Assembly (NCBI RefSeq): GCF_000379485.1
Contig: NZ_KB902277.1
Coordinates: forward strand, 248,001 to 312,000
Reading direction: 5' to 3'
DNA from: Wenxinia marina DSM 24838
Lineage (GTDB): Bacteria > Pseudomonadota > Alphaproteobacteria > Rhodobacterales > Rhodobacteraceae
Length of the DNA stretch: 64,000 nucleotides
The notes beneath the pieces were generated by a model. It ran no database searches. It was given only the letters and a program-made list of their open reading frames with translations, and was not told the origin of the DNA. Shown piece after piece: positions 27,334 to 36,862 of the stretch. The translations under genes were made by a program, and so were the position numbers. The first letter of the stretch is position 1, and each line of letters begins with the position of its first letter.

Positions 27334-28995
27334 TCACAGGCCGATCCGCCGCAGCACGCCCGGCAGCGCCTCGGGCAGATCCTCCGAGATCAGCCCCGGG
27401 CCGAAGGCGCGAGCGCACTCGACGTGCAGGTAGGCGGCCGCCTCGACCATGCGGTGCAGCTGGTACGGGGCCGCCTCGGCGCCGAGAAGCCCGGCGATCA
27501 TCCCGGCAAGAACGTCTCCCGCCCCCGCAGTGCCCAGCCAGGGCGCCGCGCGGTCGTACATCGCGGCGCTGATCGACGCCGTGCCATCCGGCGAGGCGAT
27601 GACGGTCGCCTGTCCCTTGAGCAGCACGGTGCACCCCGCCCGCCGCGCCGCCGTGCGGGCCGCCTCGACCTTCGACAGGGAGGGCGCGGCCGACGTGTCC
27701 CGCCGCGCAGTCTCCGACAGGTCGGGAAACAGGCGGGCGAACTCGCCCTCGTGCGGGGTCAGGACGGCGTTCGGGTGGAGCAGCGCGAAGAGGGCGTCCG
27801 GGTCGTCCGCGAACGACGTCAGCGCGTCCGCGTCCAGCACCGCGCGCCGCCGCTCGTCGTCGTCCGGCCCGGCGAGGGCGGCGGCGACCAGCTTGCGCGT
27901 CCCCGCCCCGATGCCGAGGCCGGGGCCGAGGCAGACCGCGCGCAGCCTGTCGTCCTCCAGCACCTTGCGCAGCGCGTTCGCGTCGCCGATCTCGCGCAGC
28001 ATGATCGATGTCAGCTGCGCCGCGTTCTCTGCCATCGCCTTCGCCGGCACGCCCAGCGTCACCAGCCCTGCGCCGATCCGCAGCGCCGCCCGCGCCGCCA
28101 GACGCCCCGCGCCCCCGTGACCCGGCCCGCCGCCGAGGACGAGGACATGGCCGCGGTCGTACTTGTGCTGCCCCCCGCCGACATGCGGAAAGGCCGCCAC
28201 CTGCAGCCAGTCGCGCAGCTCCTCCACCGGCGCGTCCGGCGCCGGCGCGACCAGACGCACCGTTTCCGGACCGTCCCGGTCGCCGAGGCCGATATCGACG
28301 ATCACCGGACGACGCGGCCCCAGGTCGTCACCGGCGAGCCAGTGGCCGACCTTGCCGCGGTGGAAGGTCACGCACAGGTCGCAGGGCAACGTCCGCGAGG
28401 CGATCTCGCGCCAGAAGAAATCGGGTGTGTCCAGCGCCTCGTCCAGCAGGTCGGGCAGGTCCGGGTGCAGCCAGGCGCCGCTGTCGGCGTCCATTCCCGA
28501 CGGCACGTCGATCGCCACCACCCGGCACGGCTCCGCGCCGGACCGCTCCCGCACCGCATGGAACGCTTCTGCACATTCAAGCGGGATGGGTCGCGACAGC
28601 CCGATGCCGAACAGCGCGTCGACCAGGAGCGCGGGCCGCATGCCTTCCCCCGCCTGACTCAACGAACCGATCGGTCCCTGCGCGGACCACCGCGTCGCGT
28701 TCTTTCTCGCGTCCGGCGGCTGTCGGTCCGCGTCGCCAAAGAAGCAGACCTCGACCTCCCATCCCCGCTCCTTCAGGAGCCGCGCGACGACGAACCCGTC
28801 GCCGCCGTTGTTGCCGGGCCCGCAAAGCACGACCGCATGGGGCACACCCTCGGCCAATTCCGGCCAGGCCGAGAGGATGGCGTTCACCACCCCCTGCCCC
28901 GCCCGCTCCATCAGCTCCAGGCCGGTTGCGTCGCCCCTGTCGCTGGCGGCACGCTCGGCGGCGCGCATTTCGGCGGCGGTCATCAACGTGGTCAT
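27334..28995 (-). CDS. nnr: Bifunctional NAD(P)H-hydrate epimerase/dehydratase
   Basis: A 553-residue repair enzyme that restores damaged NAD(P)H hydrates. The N-terminal epimerase domain shows CGPGNNGGDGFVVARLL (about 58-74) and VDALFGIGLSRP. The C-terminal ADP-dependent dehydratase domain shows LGGGPGHGGAGRLAARAAL, HEGEFARLF, KGQATVI and the catalytic GTAGAGDVLAGMIAGLL. The order and length match the fused bacterial form. It is divergent from glnB, as in related bacteria. Confidence 0.94.
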   Translation of the reverse strand: MTTLMTAAEMRAAERAASDRGDATGLELMERAGQGVVNAILSAWPELAEGVPHAVVLCGPGNNGGDGFVVARLLKERGWEVEVCFFGDADRQPPDARKNATRWSAQGPIGSLSQAGEGMRPALLVDALFGIGLSRPIPLECAEAFHAVRERSGAEPCRVVAIDVPSGMDADSGAWLHPDLPDLLDEALDTPDFFWREIASRTLPCDLCVTFHRGKVGHWLAGDDLGPRRPVIVDIGLGDRDGPETVRLVAPAPDAPVEELRDWLQVAAFPHVGGGQHKYDRGHVLVLGGGPGHGGAGRLAARAALRIGAGLVTLGVPAKAMAENAAQLTSIMLREIGDANALRKVLEDDRLRAVCLGPGLGIGAGTRKLVAAALAGPDDDERRRAVLDADALTSFADDPDALFALLHPNAVLTPHEGEFARLFPDLSETARRDTSAAPSLSKVEAARTAARRAGCTVLLKGQATVIASPDGTASISAAMYDRAAPWLGTAGAGDVLAGMIAGLLGAEAAPYQLHRMVEAAAYLHVECARAFGPGLISEDLPEALPGVLRRIGL

Positions 28996-29118
28996 CGGGC
29001 CTCCGTTTCCAAACTGCCCAAATCGGCGGCACGTTGCCCGCGATCCGGGCGCCGCCTCTGGATTCCCCCGCCCCCGCGTGCGATCCCTGACCCGTCCGAT
29101 TGTGACACCGGGCCATAA

Positions 29119-29499
<381 letters not shown>

Positions 29500-29541
29500 C
29501 GCCGCACCAGAACTCAAGAGACCAGACCATAGGGGAACGTT

Positions 29542-30948
29542 ATGGCCAAGAACGACGTCCTGAAGACGATCAAGGACGAGGAGGTCGCCTACGTCGACAT
29601 CCGCTTTACCGATCCGCGCGGCAAGCTGCAGCACGTCACCGTCATGTCCGACCAGGTGGACGCGGACTTCCTCGACGAGGGGTTCATGTTCGACGGCTCG
29701 TCGATCGCCGGCTGGAAGTCGATCGACCAGTCCGACATGAAGCTGATGCCCGATCCTGAATCGGCCTACATCGACCCCTTCTATGCCGAGAAGACGCTGT
29801 GCCTGCACTGCACCGTCCTCGAGCCCGACACCAACGAGCCCTATGACCGCGACCCCCGCGGCACCGCCGAGCGGGCCGAGGCCTACCTCAAGGCCTCCGG
29901 CATCGGCGACCAGTCGTTCTTCGGCCCCGAGGCCGAGTTCTTCGTGTTCGACGACGTGCGCTACTCGGTCACCATGAACAAGGTCAGCTTTCAGGTCGAC
30001 GCGATCGACGGCGCCTGGAACACCGACACCGAGTACGAGGTCGGCAACACCGGCCACCGCCCGGGCGTCAAGGGCGGCTACTTCCCGGTGAACCCGGTCG
30101 ACGACGCGATGGACATGCGCTCCGAGATGCTGTCCACCATGAAGCGGATGGGCATGAAGGTGGACAAGCACCACCACGAGGTCGCGTCCTGCCAGCACGA
30201 ACTCGGCCTGATCTTCGGCTCGCTGACCAAGCAGGCCGACGAGATCCAGAAGTACAAGTACGTCATCCACAACGTGGCGCAGGCCTACGGCAAGTCGGTG
30301 ACGTTCATGCCGAAGCCGATCAAGGGCGACAACGGCACCGGCATGCACGTGAACATGTCGATCTGGAAGGACGGCAAGCCGCTCTTCGCGGGCGACAAGT
30401 ATGCCGACCTCAGCCAGGAGGCGCTGTGGTACATCGGGGGCATCCTCAAGCACGCCAAGGCGCTGAACGCGATCACCAACCCGACCACGAACAGCTACAA
30501 GCGCCTGATCCCCGGCTTCGAGGCGCCGGTGCTGCGCGCCTACTCGGCCCGCAACCGGTCTGGCTGCGTCCGGATCCCGTGGGCGGAATCGCCGAAGGCG
30601 AAGCGCGTGGAGGCCCGTTTCCCCGACCCGGCGGCGAACCCCTACCTCGCCTTCTCGGCGCTGCTGATGGCCGGCCTCGACGGCATCAAGAACAAGATCG
30701 ACCCCGGCCCGTCCTCGGACAAGGATCTGTACGACCTGCCCCCCGAGGAGCTGGCGACGATCCCGACCGTCTGCGGCTCGCTCCGCGAGGCGCTGGAATC
30801 GCTCGAGGCCGATCACGAGTTCCTGCTGGCGGGCGACGTGTTCACCCGCGGCCAGCTCGAGGGATACATGGCGCTCAAGTGGGAAGAAGTCTACGCCTAC
30901 GAGCACACGCCGCACCCGATCGAGTACCAGATGTACTATTCCTGCTGA
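29542..30948 (+). CDS. glnA: Glutamine synthetase, type I
   Basis: A 468-residue dodecameric enzyme that forms glutamine from glutamate and ammonia. Landmarks are [11 protein letters not shown], the metal-binding [34 protein letters not shown] with the ATP site, and [10 protein letters not shown]. Tyr397 in [12 protein letters not shown] is the adenylylation site used by GlnE, so activity should respond to the PII protein encoded upstream. A good terminator follows. Confidence 0.98.
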   Translation: MAKNDVLKTIKDEEVAYVDIRFTDPRGKLQHVTVMSDQVDADFLDEGFMFDGSSIAGWKSIDQSDMKLMPDPESAYIDPFYAEKTLCLHCTVLEPDTNEPYDRDPRGTAERAEAYLKASGIGDQSFFGPEAEFFVFDDVRYSVTMNKVSFQVDAIDGAWNTDTEYEVGNTGHRPGVKGGYFPVNPVDDAMDMRSEMLSTMKRMGMKVDKHHHEVASCQHELGLIFGSLTKQADEIQKYKYVIHNVAQAYGKSVTFMPKPIKGDNGTGMHVNMSIWKDGKPLFAGDKYADLSQEALWYIGGILKHAKALNAITNPTTNSYKRLIPGFEAPVLRAYSARNRSGCVRIPWAESPKAKRVEARFPDPAANPYLAFSALLMAGLDGIKNKIDPGPSSDKDLYDLPPEELATIPTVCGSLREALESLEADHEFLLAGDVFTRGQLEGYMALKWEEVYAYEHTPHPIEYQMYYSC

Positions 30949-30972
30949 CTCCGCGTGGGCGGAAACAATGCG

Positions 30973-31002
30973 GAGGGCGCCCGGCGGGCGCCCTCTGTTC
31001 TT
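30973..31002 (+). terminator. Terminator of glnBA
   Basis: GAGGGCGCCC pairs with GGGCGCCCTC across a three-base loop, followed by TGTTCTT. It lies 24 bp after the glnA stop. Confidence 0.88.
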
Positions 31003-31241
31003 GGCGTGCCGCTTGCGCCAATCGAGCCGGTGACGGCCCATTGTTGCCGGGTCGAGCCCTGCAATCGCGGGACGCGCGACAATTGTCGACGTCAGGCCGC
31101 GACTGTCTTTGTGGCGGAAACCCGGCGCCACACCCGCATCGTTTCCAGAAATGATCCCAATCCTCCCGCATTGCTGTCCCCATCCTCCGTCATTCCGAGG
31201 CTCGACAGCAGCAGGGCCGCTGCGCCGGGAGGACGGACGAG

Positions 31242-32015
31242 ATGACGGGCAGGATGGACATCGTGGCGATCGAGCTTGGCTTCCGGCGCGACCCCGCGCT
31301 CTGCCTTGACCGGGTCGTCGCGGACCTGGCCGCGGCGCTCGCCGGCCTCGGTCCGGTTGCGGAACCGGTGTTCGAGGCGCCGACCCTCGTCCATCTTGCG
31401 TTGCCGCGAACGCGCATCACCCTCGCCAGCGACACCGAGGCGGGCGACGGCTTCCGCCGCCGCGTCGTCGTCAGCGCCGTTCCGCTGGAGGGCAGCCGCG
31501 CCGACCGCGCCCACGACGTCGCCCGCACCATCGCGCGGCGCATCGCAAGGCGCCATGCCGCCGACCGGGAGACCTGGCACAATCTGCAGGGACCGCTGGA
31601 CCTCGCGTCGCTGCCTGCCCTGTCTGGCGGGACCACGCCCCACGGCGAAGCTGCGCCGGCCGCCGACCTCGAGACCCTCCTCGGCCTGAACGCCCCGGCT
31701 ACCGCGCGTCCCGCCATCCCGCCGCGGCCGCGTCGGGTGCGCCCGGCCGGGTCGATCGGCCTGCGCCGCGCCCGCCCCGCCGCGGCCGCCAACGACCTTC
31801 CGCAGACCACCGCGCCGATGGTGGACGAGGCCCGCGCCCTGCGCGAGGCGCTGGTGCGGGGCCTCCGCTCCCGCCGCGCCGGCCTCGCGCATGCGGGCAC
31901 CGCCGGACGCGCCGCAGCCCTCGGCGGTCCGCTCGCCGTGGCGATCTCGCTCGGCGGCATGTCCCTCTGGCTGACGCAGGCCCCGACCGCCGCGCGCGCG
32001 TTCGCCGTCGGCTGA
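31242..32015 (+). CDS. Hypothetical protein with a C-terminal hydrophobic helix
   Basis: 257 residues and no family I recognise. The first 125 residues look like a folded alpha/beta domain (MDIVAIELGFRRDP, LVHLALPRTRITLAS, RRVVVSAVPLE). An arginine- and proline-rich linker follows. A hydrophobic segment near the end (LGGPLAVAISLGGMSLWL) could anchor it in the membrane. The first ATG has a GGGAGG site; a second ATG four codons later is possible. Codon use is typical of the window and a clear terminator follows, so the gene is real. A long frame on the opposite strand looks like a shadow. Confidence 0.7.
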   Translation: MTGRMDIVAIELGFRRDPALCLDRVVADLAAALAGLGPVAEPVFEAPTLVHLALPRTRITLASDTEAGDGFRRRVVVSAVPLEGSRADRAHDVARTIARRIARRHAADRETWHNLQGPLDLASLPALSGGTTPHGEAAPAADLETLLGLNAPATARPAIPPRPRRVRPAGSIGLRRARPAAAANDLPQTTAPMVDEARALREALVRGLRSRRAGLAHAGTAGRAAALGGPLAVAISLGGMSLWLTQAPTAARAFAVG

Positions 32016-32044
32016 CAAACTTCTCGAACGCCTCCCGAGACCCT

Positions 32045-32076
32045 GGCCCGGCGCATCGCGACCGGGCCGCTTTTTT
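32045..32076 (+). terminator. Intrinsic terminator
   Basis: GGCCCGG pairs with CCGGGCC across a ten-base loop, followed by GCTTTTTT. It closes the hypothetical gene ending at 32015 and reaches to within a few bases of the convergent DUF3445 gene. Confidence 0.88.
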
Positions 32077-32079
32077 GGC

Positions 32080-32814
32080 TCAGCCCAGCGGCACGACCGA
32101 GACGTGGATCGTGAAGACGAGAGCGCCGGTTCGCGGGAGCCGCCGCAGCGTCTGCCACTCGCTCCGCTCCCACCGCGCCTCTGTCCCCGCCCGGTCGGGC
32201 TTCGGCTCGGCCTCGCGGCGGGCCATCCAGAGGTCGGAACAGGTCTCGCGGTGCAGGTTCGCGCGGCCGAGGATACGGCCCGGCGGCAGGTTGTCGAAGA
32301 TCCGGCCCGCCCGGCGCGACACGGCCTGGTCCCACGCCCGGACCGGCGCATGGATGCGGTTCATCGACCGCCCCAGCTTTTCGCTCAACGTCCAGCCGGA
32401 CGGAAAGCCGAGAATGGCCGCCGTCAGGACCTGCGCCCCGTCGCGCCGCTCGATCAGGCAGACATCCTCCTGCACCAGCCGCGACAGCGTCAGGAGCGGC
32501 GCGCCGCGCTCCACCGCGACGCGGACTCCGTCCGGCCGCACGACCGCGTCGCCCCGGACGTCGAACCCGTCCCGCCGCGCCATCCAGCCCAGCGCCAGGT
32601 CCAGCAGCTCATCCTGCGCCGCCTCCGATCCGGGGAGGGCGTCGAGCGCCGCCGCCCCGTGCGCGTCGATGATCCCTGCCTTTTCCGCAAGTTGCGCGGC
32701 GTAGCTCGCGTCGATCCTGAACCAGTCCGCCTCGGCCACGGCCGTCATCCGTGGCAGCGGCGCGGCGGCGGCGGCCCGCTGGAAATCGGGCACGGGCGGA
32801 GAGTAGACGGACAT
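32080..32814 (-). CDS. DUF3445 protein (heme-dependent oxidative demethylase-like)
   Basis: A 244-residue protein matching DUF3445, the family of the alpha subunit of heme-dependent oxidative N-demethylase. Typical stretches are VQEDVCLIERRDGAQVLTAAILGFPSGW, GRSMNRIHAPV and NLHRETCSDLWMARR. The start at MSVYSPPVPDFQ fits the family. In fungi and bacteria such proteins take part in removing methyl groups from amines, but the substrate is not known here. The CaCA exchanger gene ends ten bases upstream on the same strand. Confidence 0.85.
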   Translation of the reverse strand: MSVYSPPVPDFQRAAAAAPLPRMTAVAEADWFRIDASYAAQLAEKAGIIDAHGAAALDALPGSEAAQDELLDLALGWMARRDGFDVRGDAVVRPDGVRVAVERGAPLLTLSRLVQEDVCLIERRDGAQVLTAAILGFPSGWTLSEKLGRSMNRIHAPVRAWDQAVSRRAGRIFDNLPPGRILGRANLHRETCSDLWMARREAEPKPDRAGTEARWERSEWQTLRRLPRTGALVFTIHVSVVPLG

Positions 32815-32824
32815 CGTCCTCCGG

Positions 32825-33853
32825 CTACCCGACCCCCAGCGACAAGGCAACGACGCCGCCGTAGACCAGCAGCATCATCACGCTTTCCGTCCCGATCCGG
32901 AACGGACCCTCGCGCTCGCGCAGGATCAGTCCCAGCAGCAGAAGGCCGGTCATCGCGAACCCCGCGCCGAGCCACAGCAGGTCGGCCCGGCTCGCAGCGT
33001 GGTAGAGAGAGCCGTCGCGGTAGCTGGAATCGAACAGGGCCAGGAAGATCACGTCGTAGGTGTTGCCGCCGATGATCCCGCCCACGGCCAGCTGCATCGC
33101 CCCCCGCCGCACGGCCGTGACCGTCGTCACCAGTTCGGGCAGCGAGGTGATGACCGCCGTCACCAGCGCGCCGACCACCGTCTCGCTGACGCCGAACCGC
33201 CCGACCACCTCCACCGCGGCCTGCGAGATGACCCAGCCCGTGGTGCCGAGCAGCAGCATCAGGACCACGAACTGCACGCCGACGCTGCGGGCGCTGCCGC
33301 TGTCCACCTCCTCCTCCGGATCGTCGGTCCGGGTGTCGTCGGTCTGCCGCGGCCGCCACATCGGGCGCGCCTTCACCTCTCGGGTCAGGACCATGCCGCC
33401 GATATAGGCCCCGACCAGCAGGACCGAGGCGGGGTGGATGGACCAGAACGTCCAGTCCGGTCCCGCCCAGGCGATCAGCGGAATCGACAGCAGGAACACC
33501 AGCAGCGCCGACTGGAACAGGTTCGTCGCCTCGGCCGAGGCGTGTTCGAGGTTCGCCTTGCGATGCAGCACGTCCGCGATGGCAAGGTACGCCGTCTGCG
33601 CCGCGATCCCGCCCACCCCGTTCGAGAAGGCCAGCGAGGCGCGCCCGTCGAGCGCCGCCGAGACCGACACGACGGTCCCCGACAGCGAGGTCGCGGCGCC
33701 CAGCAGCATGCCTCCGATCATCGCCTCGCCGAGGCCGGTCATGTCGGCGAGGCGATCCGCGATCCGCACCATCCGCGTCCCGAGGACGAGGATGATGACG
33801 GCGCAGACGGCCAGCACGCCAAGGAGCCACGGTGTCGCGAGGGAGGCGATCAT
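32825..33853 (-). CDS. Sodium/calcium exchanger family protein
   Basis: A 342-residue inner-membrane antiporter of the CaCA superfamily. The two alpha repeats that form the ion path are GLGEAMIGGMLLGAATSLSGT (near 40-60) and GVSETVVGALVTAVITSLPEL (about 215-235). They are inverted copies with acidic residues facing the site. A polar loop (TDDTRTDDPEEEVDSG) separates the halves. The first repeat reads SLSGT where many members have SLPE, so cation preference may differ. The start is at the ATG before the first helix. Confidence 0.9.
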   Translation of the reverse strand: MIASLATPWLLGVLAVCAVIILVLGTRMVRIADRLADMTGLGEAMIGGMLLGAATSLSGTVVSVSAALDGRASLAFSNGVGGIAAQTAYLAIADVLHRKANLEHASAEATNLFQSALLVFLLSIPLIAWAGPDWTFWSIHPASVLLVGAYIGGMVLTREVKARPMWRPRQTDDTRTDDPEEEVDSGSARSVGVQFVVLMLLLGTTGWVISQAAVEVVGRFGVSETVVGALVTAVITSLPELVTTVTAVRRGAMQLAVGGIIGGNTYDVIFLALFDSSYRDGSLYHAASRADLLWLGAGFAMTGLLLLGLILREREGPFRIGTESVMMLLVYGGVVALSLGVG

Positions 33854-33953
33854 CGCTCGCCAACGCGCCCCGGCGCCTGACGGGTCCGCTTGCCCGCCAG
33901 CCGCCCCGGGTCTAGACCCCGACCGTCCGCCCTGCCCGCGAAAGGTCCGCGCC

Positions 33954-35276
33954 ATGATCCCCCGCTACGCCCGCCCCGAGATGACCGCGATCTGGGAGCC
34001 GGCGACGCGGTTCCGCATTTGGTTCGAGATCGAGGCCCACGCCTGCGACGCCCAGGCCGCGCTGGGGGTGATCCCCAAGGAGAGCGCCGAGGCGGTCTGG
34101 CGCGCGAAGGACGTGGAGTTCGACGTCGCCCGCATCGACGAGATCGAGGCGGTGACCAAGCACGACGTCATCGCCTTCCTCACCCATCTGGCCGAGCATA
34201 TCGGGTCGGAGGAGGCGCGCTTCGTCCACCAGGGCATGACCTCGTCCGACGTCCTCGACACCACGCTGAACGTCCAGCTGACCCGCGCCGCCGACATCCT
34301 GATCGCCGACGTCGACCGCCTGCTCGCCGCGCTCAAGGCCCGCGCCTACGAGCACAAGGACACGGTCCGCATCGGCCGCAGCCACGGCATCCATGCCGAG
34401 CCGACGACGATGGGCCTGACCTTCGCCCGCTTCTACGCCGAGATGGACCGCAACCGGAACCGGCTGGAGAAGGCGCGCTGGGAGGTGGCGACCGGCGCCA
34501 TCTCCGGCGCCGTCGGCACCTTCGCCAACATCGACCCGGCGGTGGAAAGCCATGTCTGCAAGCAGATGGGCCTGCGGCCCGAGCCGATCTCGACCCAGGT
34601 GATCCCGCGCGACCGGCACGCGATGTTCTTCGCCACGCTCGGCGTCGTCGCCAGCTCCATCGAGAACATCGCGACCGAGATCCGCCACATGCAGCGGACC
34701 GAGGTGCTGGAGGCCGAGGAGTTCTTCTCGCCCGGCCAGAAGGGATCGTCCGCGATGCCGCACAAGCGCAACCCGGTCCTGACCGAGAACCTGACCGGCC
34801 TCGCCCGCCTCGTGCGGTCCGCCGTGACCCCGGCGCTCGAGAACGTGGCGCTGTGGCACGAGCGGGACATCTCGCACAGTTCGGTCGAGCGCGGCATCGG
34901 GCCGGACGCGACCATCCACCTCGATTTCGCGCTGAACCGCCTCGCCGGGGTGATCGAGAAGCTGGTGGTCTACCCCGAGGCGATGATGCGGAACATGGAG
35001 AAGTTCCGCGGCCTGGTGATGAGCCAGCGCGTCCTCCTCGCCCTCACCCAGAAGGGCGTCAGCCGCGAGGACGCCTACTCCCTGGTCCAGCGCAACGCGA
35101 TGAAGGTGTGGGAGAACGGCGCGGACTTCCGCGAGGAGCTGCTCGCCGATCCGGACGTCACCCGCGCGCTCAGCCCCGCCGAGATCGAGGAGAAGTTCGA
35201 CCTCGGCTACCACACGAAACATGTCGACACGATCTTCGCCCGGGTGTTCGAGAAGCAGCCCGACCGCGAGATCTAG
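33954..35276 (+). CDS. purB: Adenylosuccinate lyase
   Basis: A 440-residue homotetrameric lyase of the fumarase superfamily acting at two steps of purine synthesis. The superfamily signature GSSAMPHKRNP is near residue 265, on the flexible active-site loop. TSSDVLDT and GRSHGIHAEPTT carry the other catalytic residues. The start MIPRYARPEM is usual for this family. purL is 19 kb away, so the pathway genes are scattered. Confidence 0.97.
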   Translation: MIPRYARPEMTAIWEPATRFRIWFEIEAHACDAQAALGVIPKESAEAVWRAKDVEFDVARIDEIEAVTKHDVIAFLTHLAEHIGSEEARFVHQGMTSSDVLDTTLNVQLTRAADILIADVDRLLAALKARAYEHKDTVRIGRSHGIHAEPTTMGLTFARFYAEMDRNRNRLEKARWEVATGAISGAVGTFANIDPAVESHVCKQMGLRPEPISTQVIPRDRHAMFFATLGVVASSIENIATEIRHMQRTEVLEAEEFFSPGQKGSSAMPHKRNPVLTENLTGLARLVRSAVTPALENVALWHERDISHSSVERGIGPDATIHLDFALNRLAGVIEKLVVYPEAMMRNMEKFRGLVMSQRVLLALTQKGVSREDAYSLVQRNAMKVWENGADFREELLADPDVTRALSPAEIEEKFDLGYHTKHVDTIFARVFEKQPDREI

Positions 35277-35456
35277 GCGGCCGCATGCACCGTCCCGGGC
35301 TGCGCCCTGTGCGTGGCCCGGGGCGCCGGCGGGACCACCCCCGGCTGCTGCGGCGGATGCCGTGCCCCTTCACGCATCCGTGAGAGGTGCCGCGTCTAGG
35401 TCGGACGGCGCGACTGTGGTAACGCTGCGTCATCTAGACCGCGAAGGAGCCCTGAG

Positions 35457-35609
35457 ATGGTCCGTACAATCCTGACTGCCGCAATCCTGTCGGCCCTGCC
35501 CATTCTCGCCGTCGCCGAGTGCGGGCACGAGCGCCAGGCGATGAGCTGTGCCGAGGGCATGGTTCTCGATCAGGAGACCGGCACCTGCGTGGCCTCCGCC
35601 ACGAGCTGA
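35457..35609 (+). CDS. Small exported cysteine-containing protein
   Basis: 50 residues with a GGAG ribosome site. The signal peptide (MVRTILTAAILSALPILAVA) leaves a mature peptide of 30 residues with three cysteines: ECGHERQAMSCAEGMVLDQE, then TGTCV. The spacing (C, x8, C, then x12, C) and the CAEGMVLDQETGTCV pattern resemble small chitin-binding-like (peritrophin) modules. Similar short exported proteins occur beside purB in related bacteria as far as I recall. The function is unknown; a periplasmic or surface peptide is likely. Confidence 0.65.
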   Translation: MVRTILTAAILSALPILAVAECGHERQAMSCAEGMVLDQETGTCVASATS

Positions 35610-35688
35610 CCGCTTCGGCAGGAGACTAACCAAATCTTCACCCGGGTGCGGTGTTGATGGGGCGCAACCACCCACAGGTGACCGCCCG

Positions 35689-36768
35689 ATGTCCCTTGCC
35701 GCCCTCTCCGCCGCCGAGGCGGGCGCACCCCGCGGCGCACCGCCGCTCAGCCGACGCCGCAAGGCGGCGCTGATCGTCCAGCTCGCCCTCGCCGACGGCC
35801 GCGCCCTGCCGCTGGCCGAGTTGCCCGAGGACGCCCAGGTCGACCTCACGCGCGAGTTGGGGCGCATCCGGCTCGTCGACCGCGAGACGCTCGCCTCCGT
35901 CGCGGAGGAGTTCCTCGACAGCCTCGACAACCTCGGCCTCAGCGCCTCCGGTGGGCTCGACCGCGCCATCGAGGCGCTGTCTTCCCACATCAGCCCCGAG
36001 GCGGCTGCCCGCGCGAGGGCCGAGGTCGCCCGCGCCCGCGGCCTCGACCCCTGGCCGCGGGTGGTCGCCCTCCCTCCGGCCGAGCTTCAGGCGTTGATGG
36101 AGAACGAGAGCACCGAGGTCGCCGCCGTCTGCCTGTCCAAGCTCGACGTCGGGAAGGCGGCCGAACTGCTGGCCCGCCTGCCCGGCCCGCTCGCCCGGCG
36201 GATCACCTACGCGGTCTCGCTCACCTCCGGCATCCAGCCGCCCGCCGTCCGCCGCATCGGCGAGGCGCTCGCCGCGCAATACGCGGTGAAGCCGGAGAAG
36301 GCGTTCGAGGCGCCCCCGGTCGACCGCGTCGGCGCGATCCTGAACTCTTCCAAGACCGCCACCCGCGAGGCCGTACTCGACGCGCTGGAGGAGGAGGACC
36401 CCGCCTTCGCCGAGGACGTGCGCCGTGCGATCTTCACCTTCAAGGACATTCCCGCCCGGCTCGCCGCGATCGACGTGCCGGTCGTCCTGCGCGCGGTCGA
36501 CAACGACCGCCTCGTCACCGCGCTCGCCGCCGCGATGGCGACCGGCGGGGCCGAGGCGTCGGCGGCGGAGTACCTGCTCGACAACATCTCCCAGCGCCTC
36601 GCCGACAACCTCCGGGACGAGATGAAGGGCAAGACAGGCCTCAAGCGGTCCGTGGCGGAGGCGGCCTGGGGCGAGGTCGTCACCGCGATCCGCACCCGCG
36701 CCGAGTCGGGCGAGATCACGCTGGTGGAGCCCTCCAGCGGCGAGGACGAGGAAGAGACGCTGGGCTGA
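35689..36768 (+). CDS. fliG: FliG-like flagellar motor switch protein, orphan
   Basis: 359 residues with the FliG layout. An N-terminal ring-binding domain is weakly conserved. A middle armadillo domain follows (AAVCLSKLDVGKAAELLARLPG, VRRIGEAL). The C-terminal torque domain includes VGAILNSSKTATREAVLDALEEEDPAFAEDVRRAIFTFKDI and ends EITLVEPS. It would couple the flagellar rotor to the stator. No other flagellar gene is close. Divergence in the N-terminal third and loss of the usual EHPQ motif suggest either a fast-evolving motor or a second copy. The start at MSLAALSAAEAG follows an AGGTGA site. Confidence 0.85.
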   Translation: MSLAALSAAEAGAPRGAPPLSRRRKAALIVQLALADGRALPLAELPEDAQVDLTRELGRIRLVDRETLASVAEEFLDSLDNLGLSASGGLDRAIEALSSHISPEAAARARAEVARARGLDPWPRVVALPPAELQALMENESTEVAAVCLSKLDVGKAAELLARLPGPLARRITYAVSLTSGIQPPAVRRIGEALAAQYAVKPEKAFEAPPVDRVGAILNSSKTATREAVLDALEEEDPAFAEDVRRAIFTFKDIPARLAAIDVPVVLRAVDNDRLVTALAAAMATGGAEASAAEYLLDNISQRLADNLRDEMKGKTGLKRSVAEAAWGEVVTAIRTRAESGEITLVEPSSGEDEEETLG

Positions 36769-36862
36769 CCTCCGCCACCGGCCGCCTTTCCATCGCGGGC
36801 CCCACCGCCTATCCCGGCATCGTCGATGTCGCGCCGGACGGCGCGGCGAACGAGAGGCGCCC

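Noticed and set aside
29020-29060. Sigma-54 promoter ahead of glnB
   Set aside because: CGGCACGTTGCCCGC has the GG/GC spacing but a poor -12 element (CCGC instead of TTGC), too weak to claim.
31190-32335. Minus-strand gene opposite the hypothetical gene at 31242
   Set aside because: The plus-strand frame has a good ribosome site, consistent codon use and a terminator. The minus frame runs through that terminator and into DUF3445.
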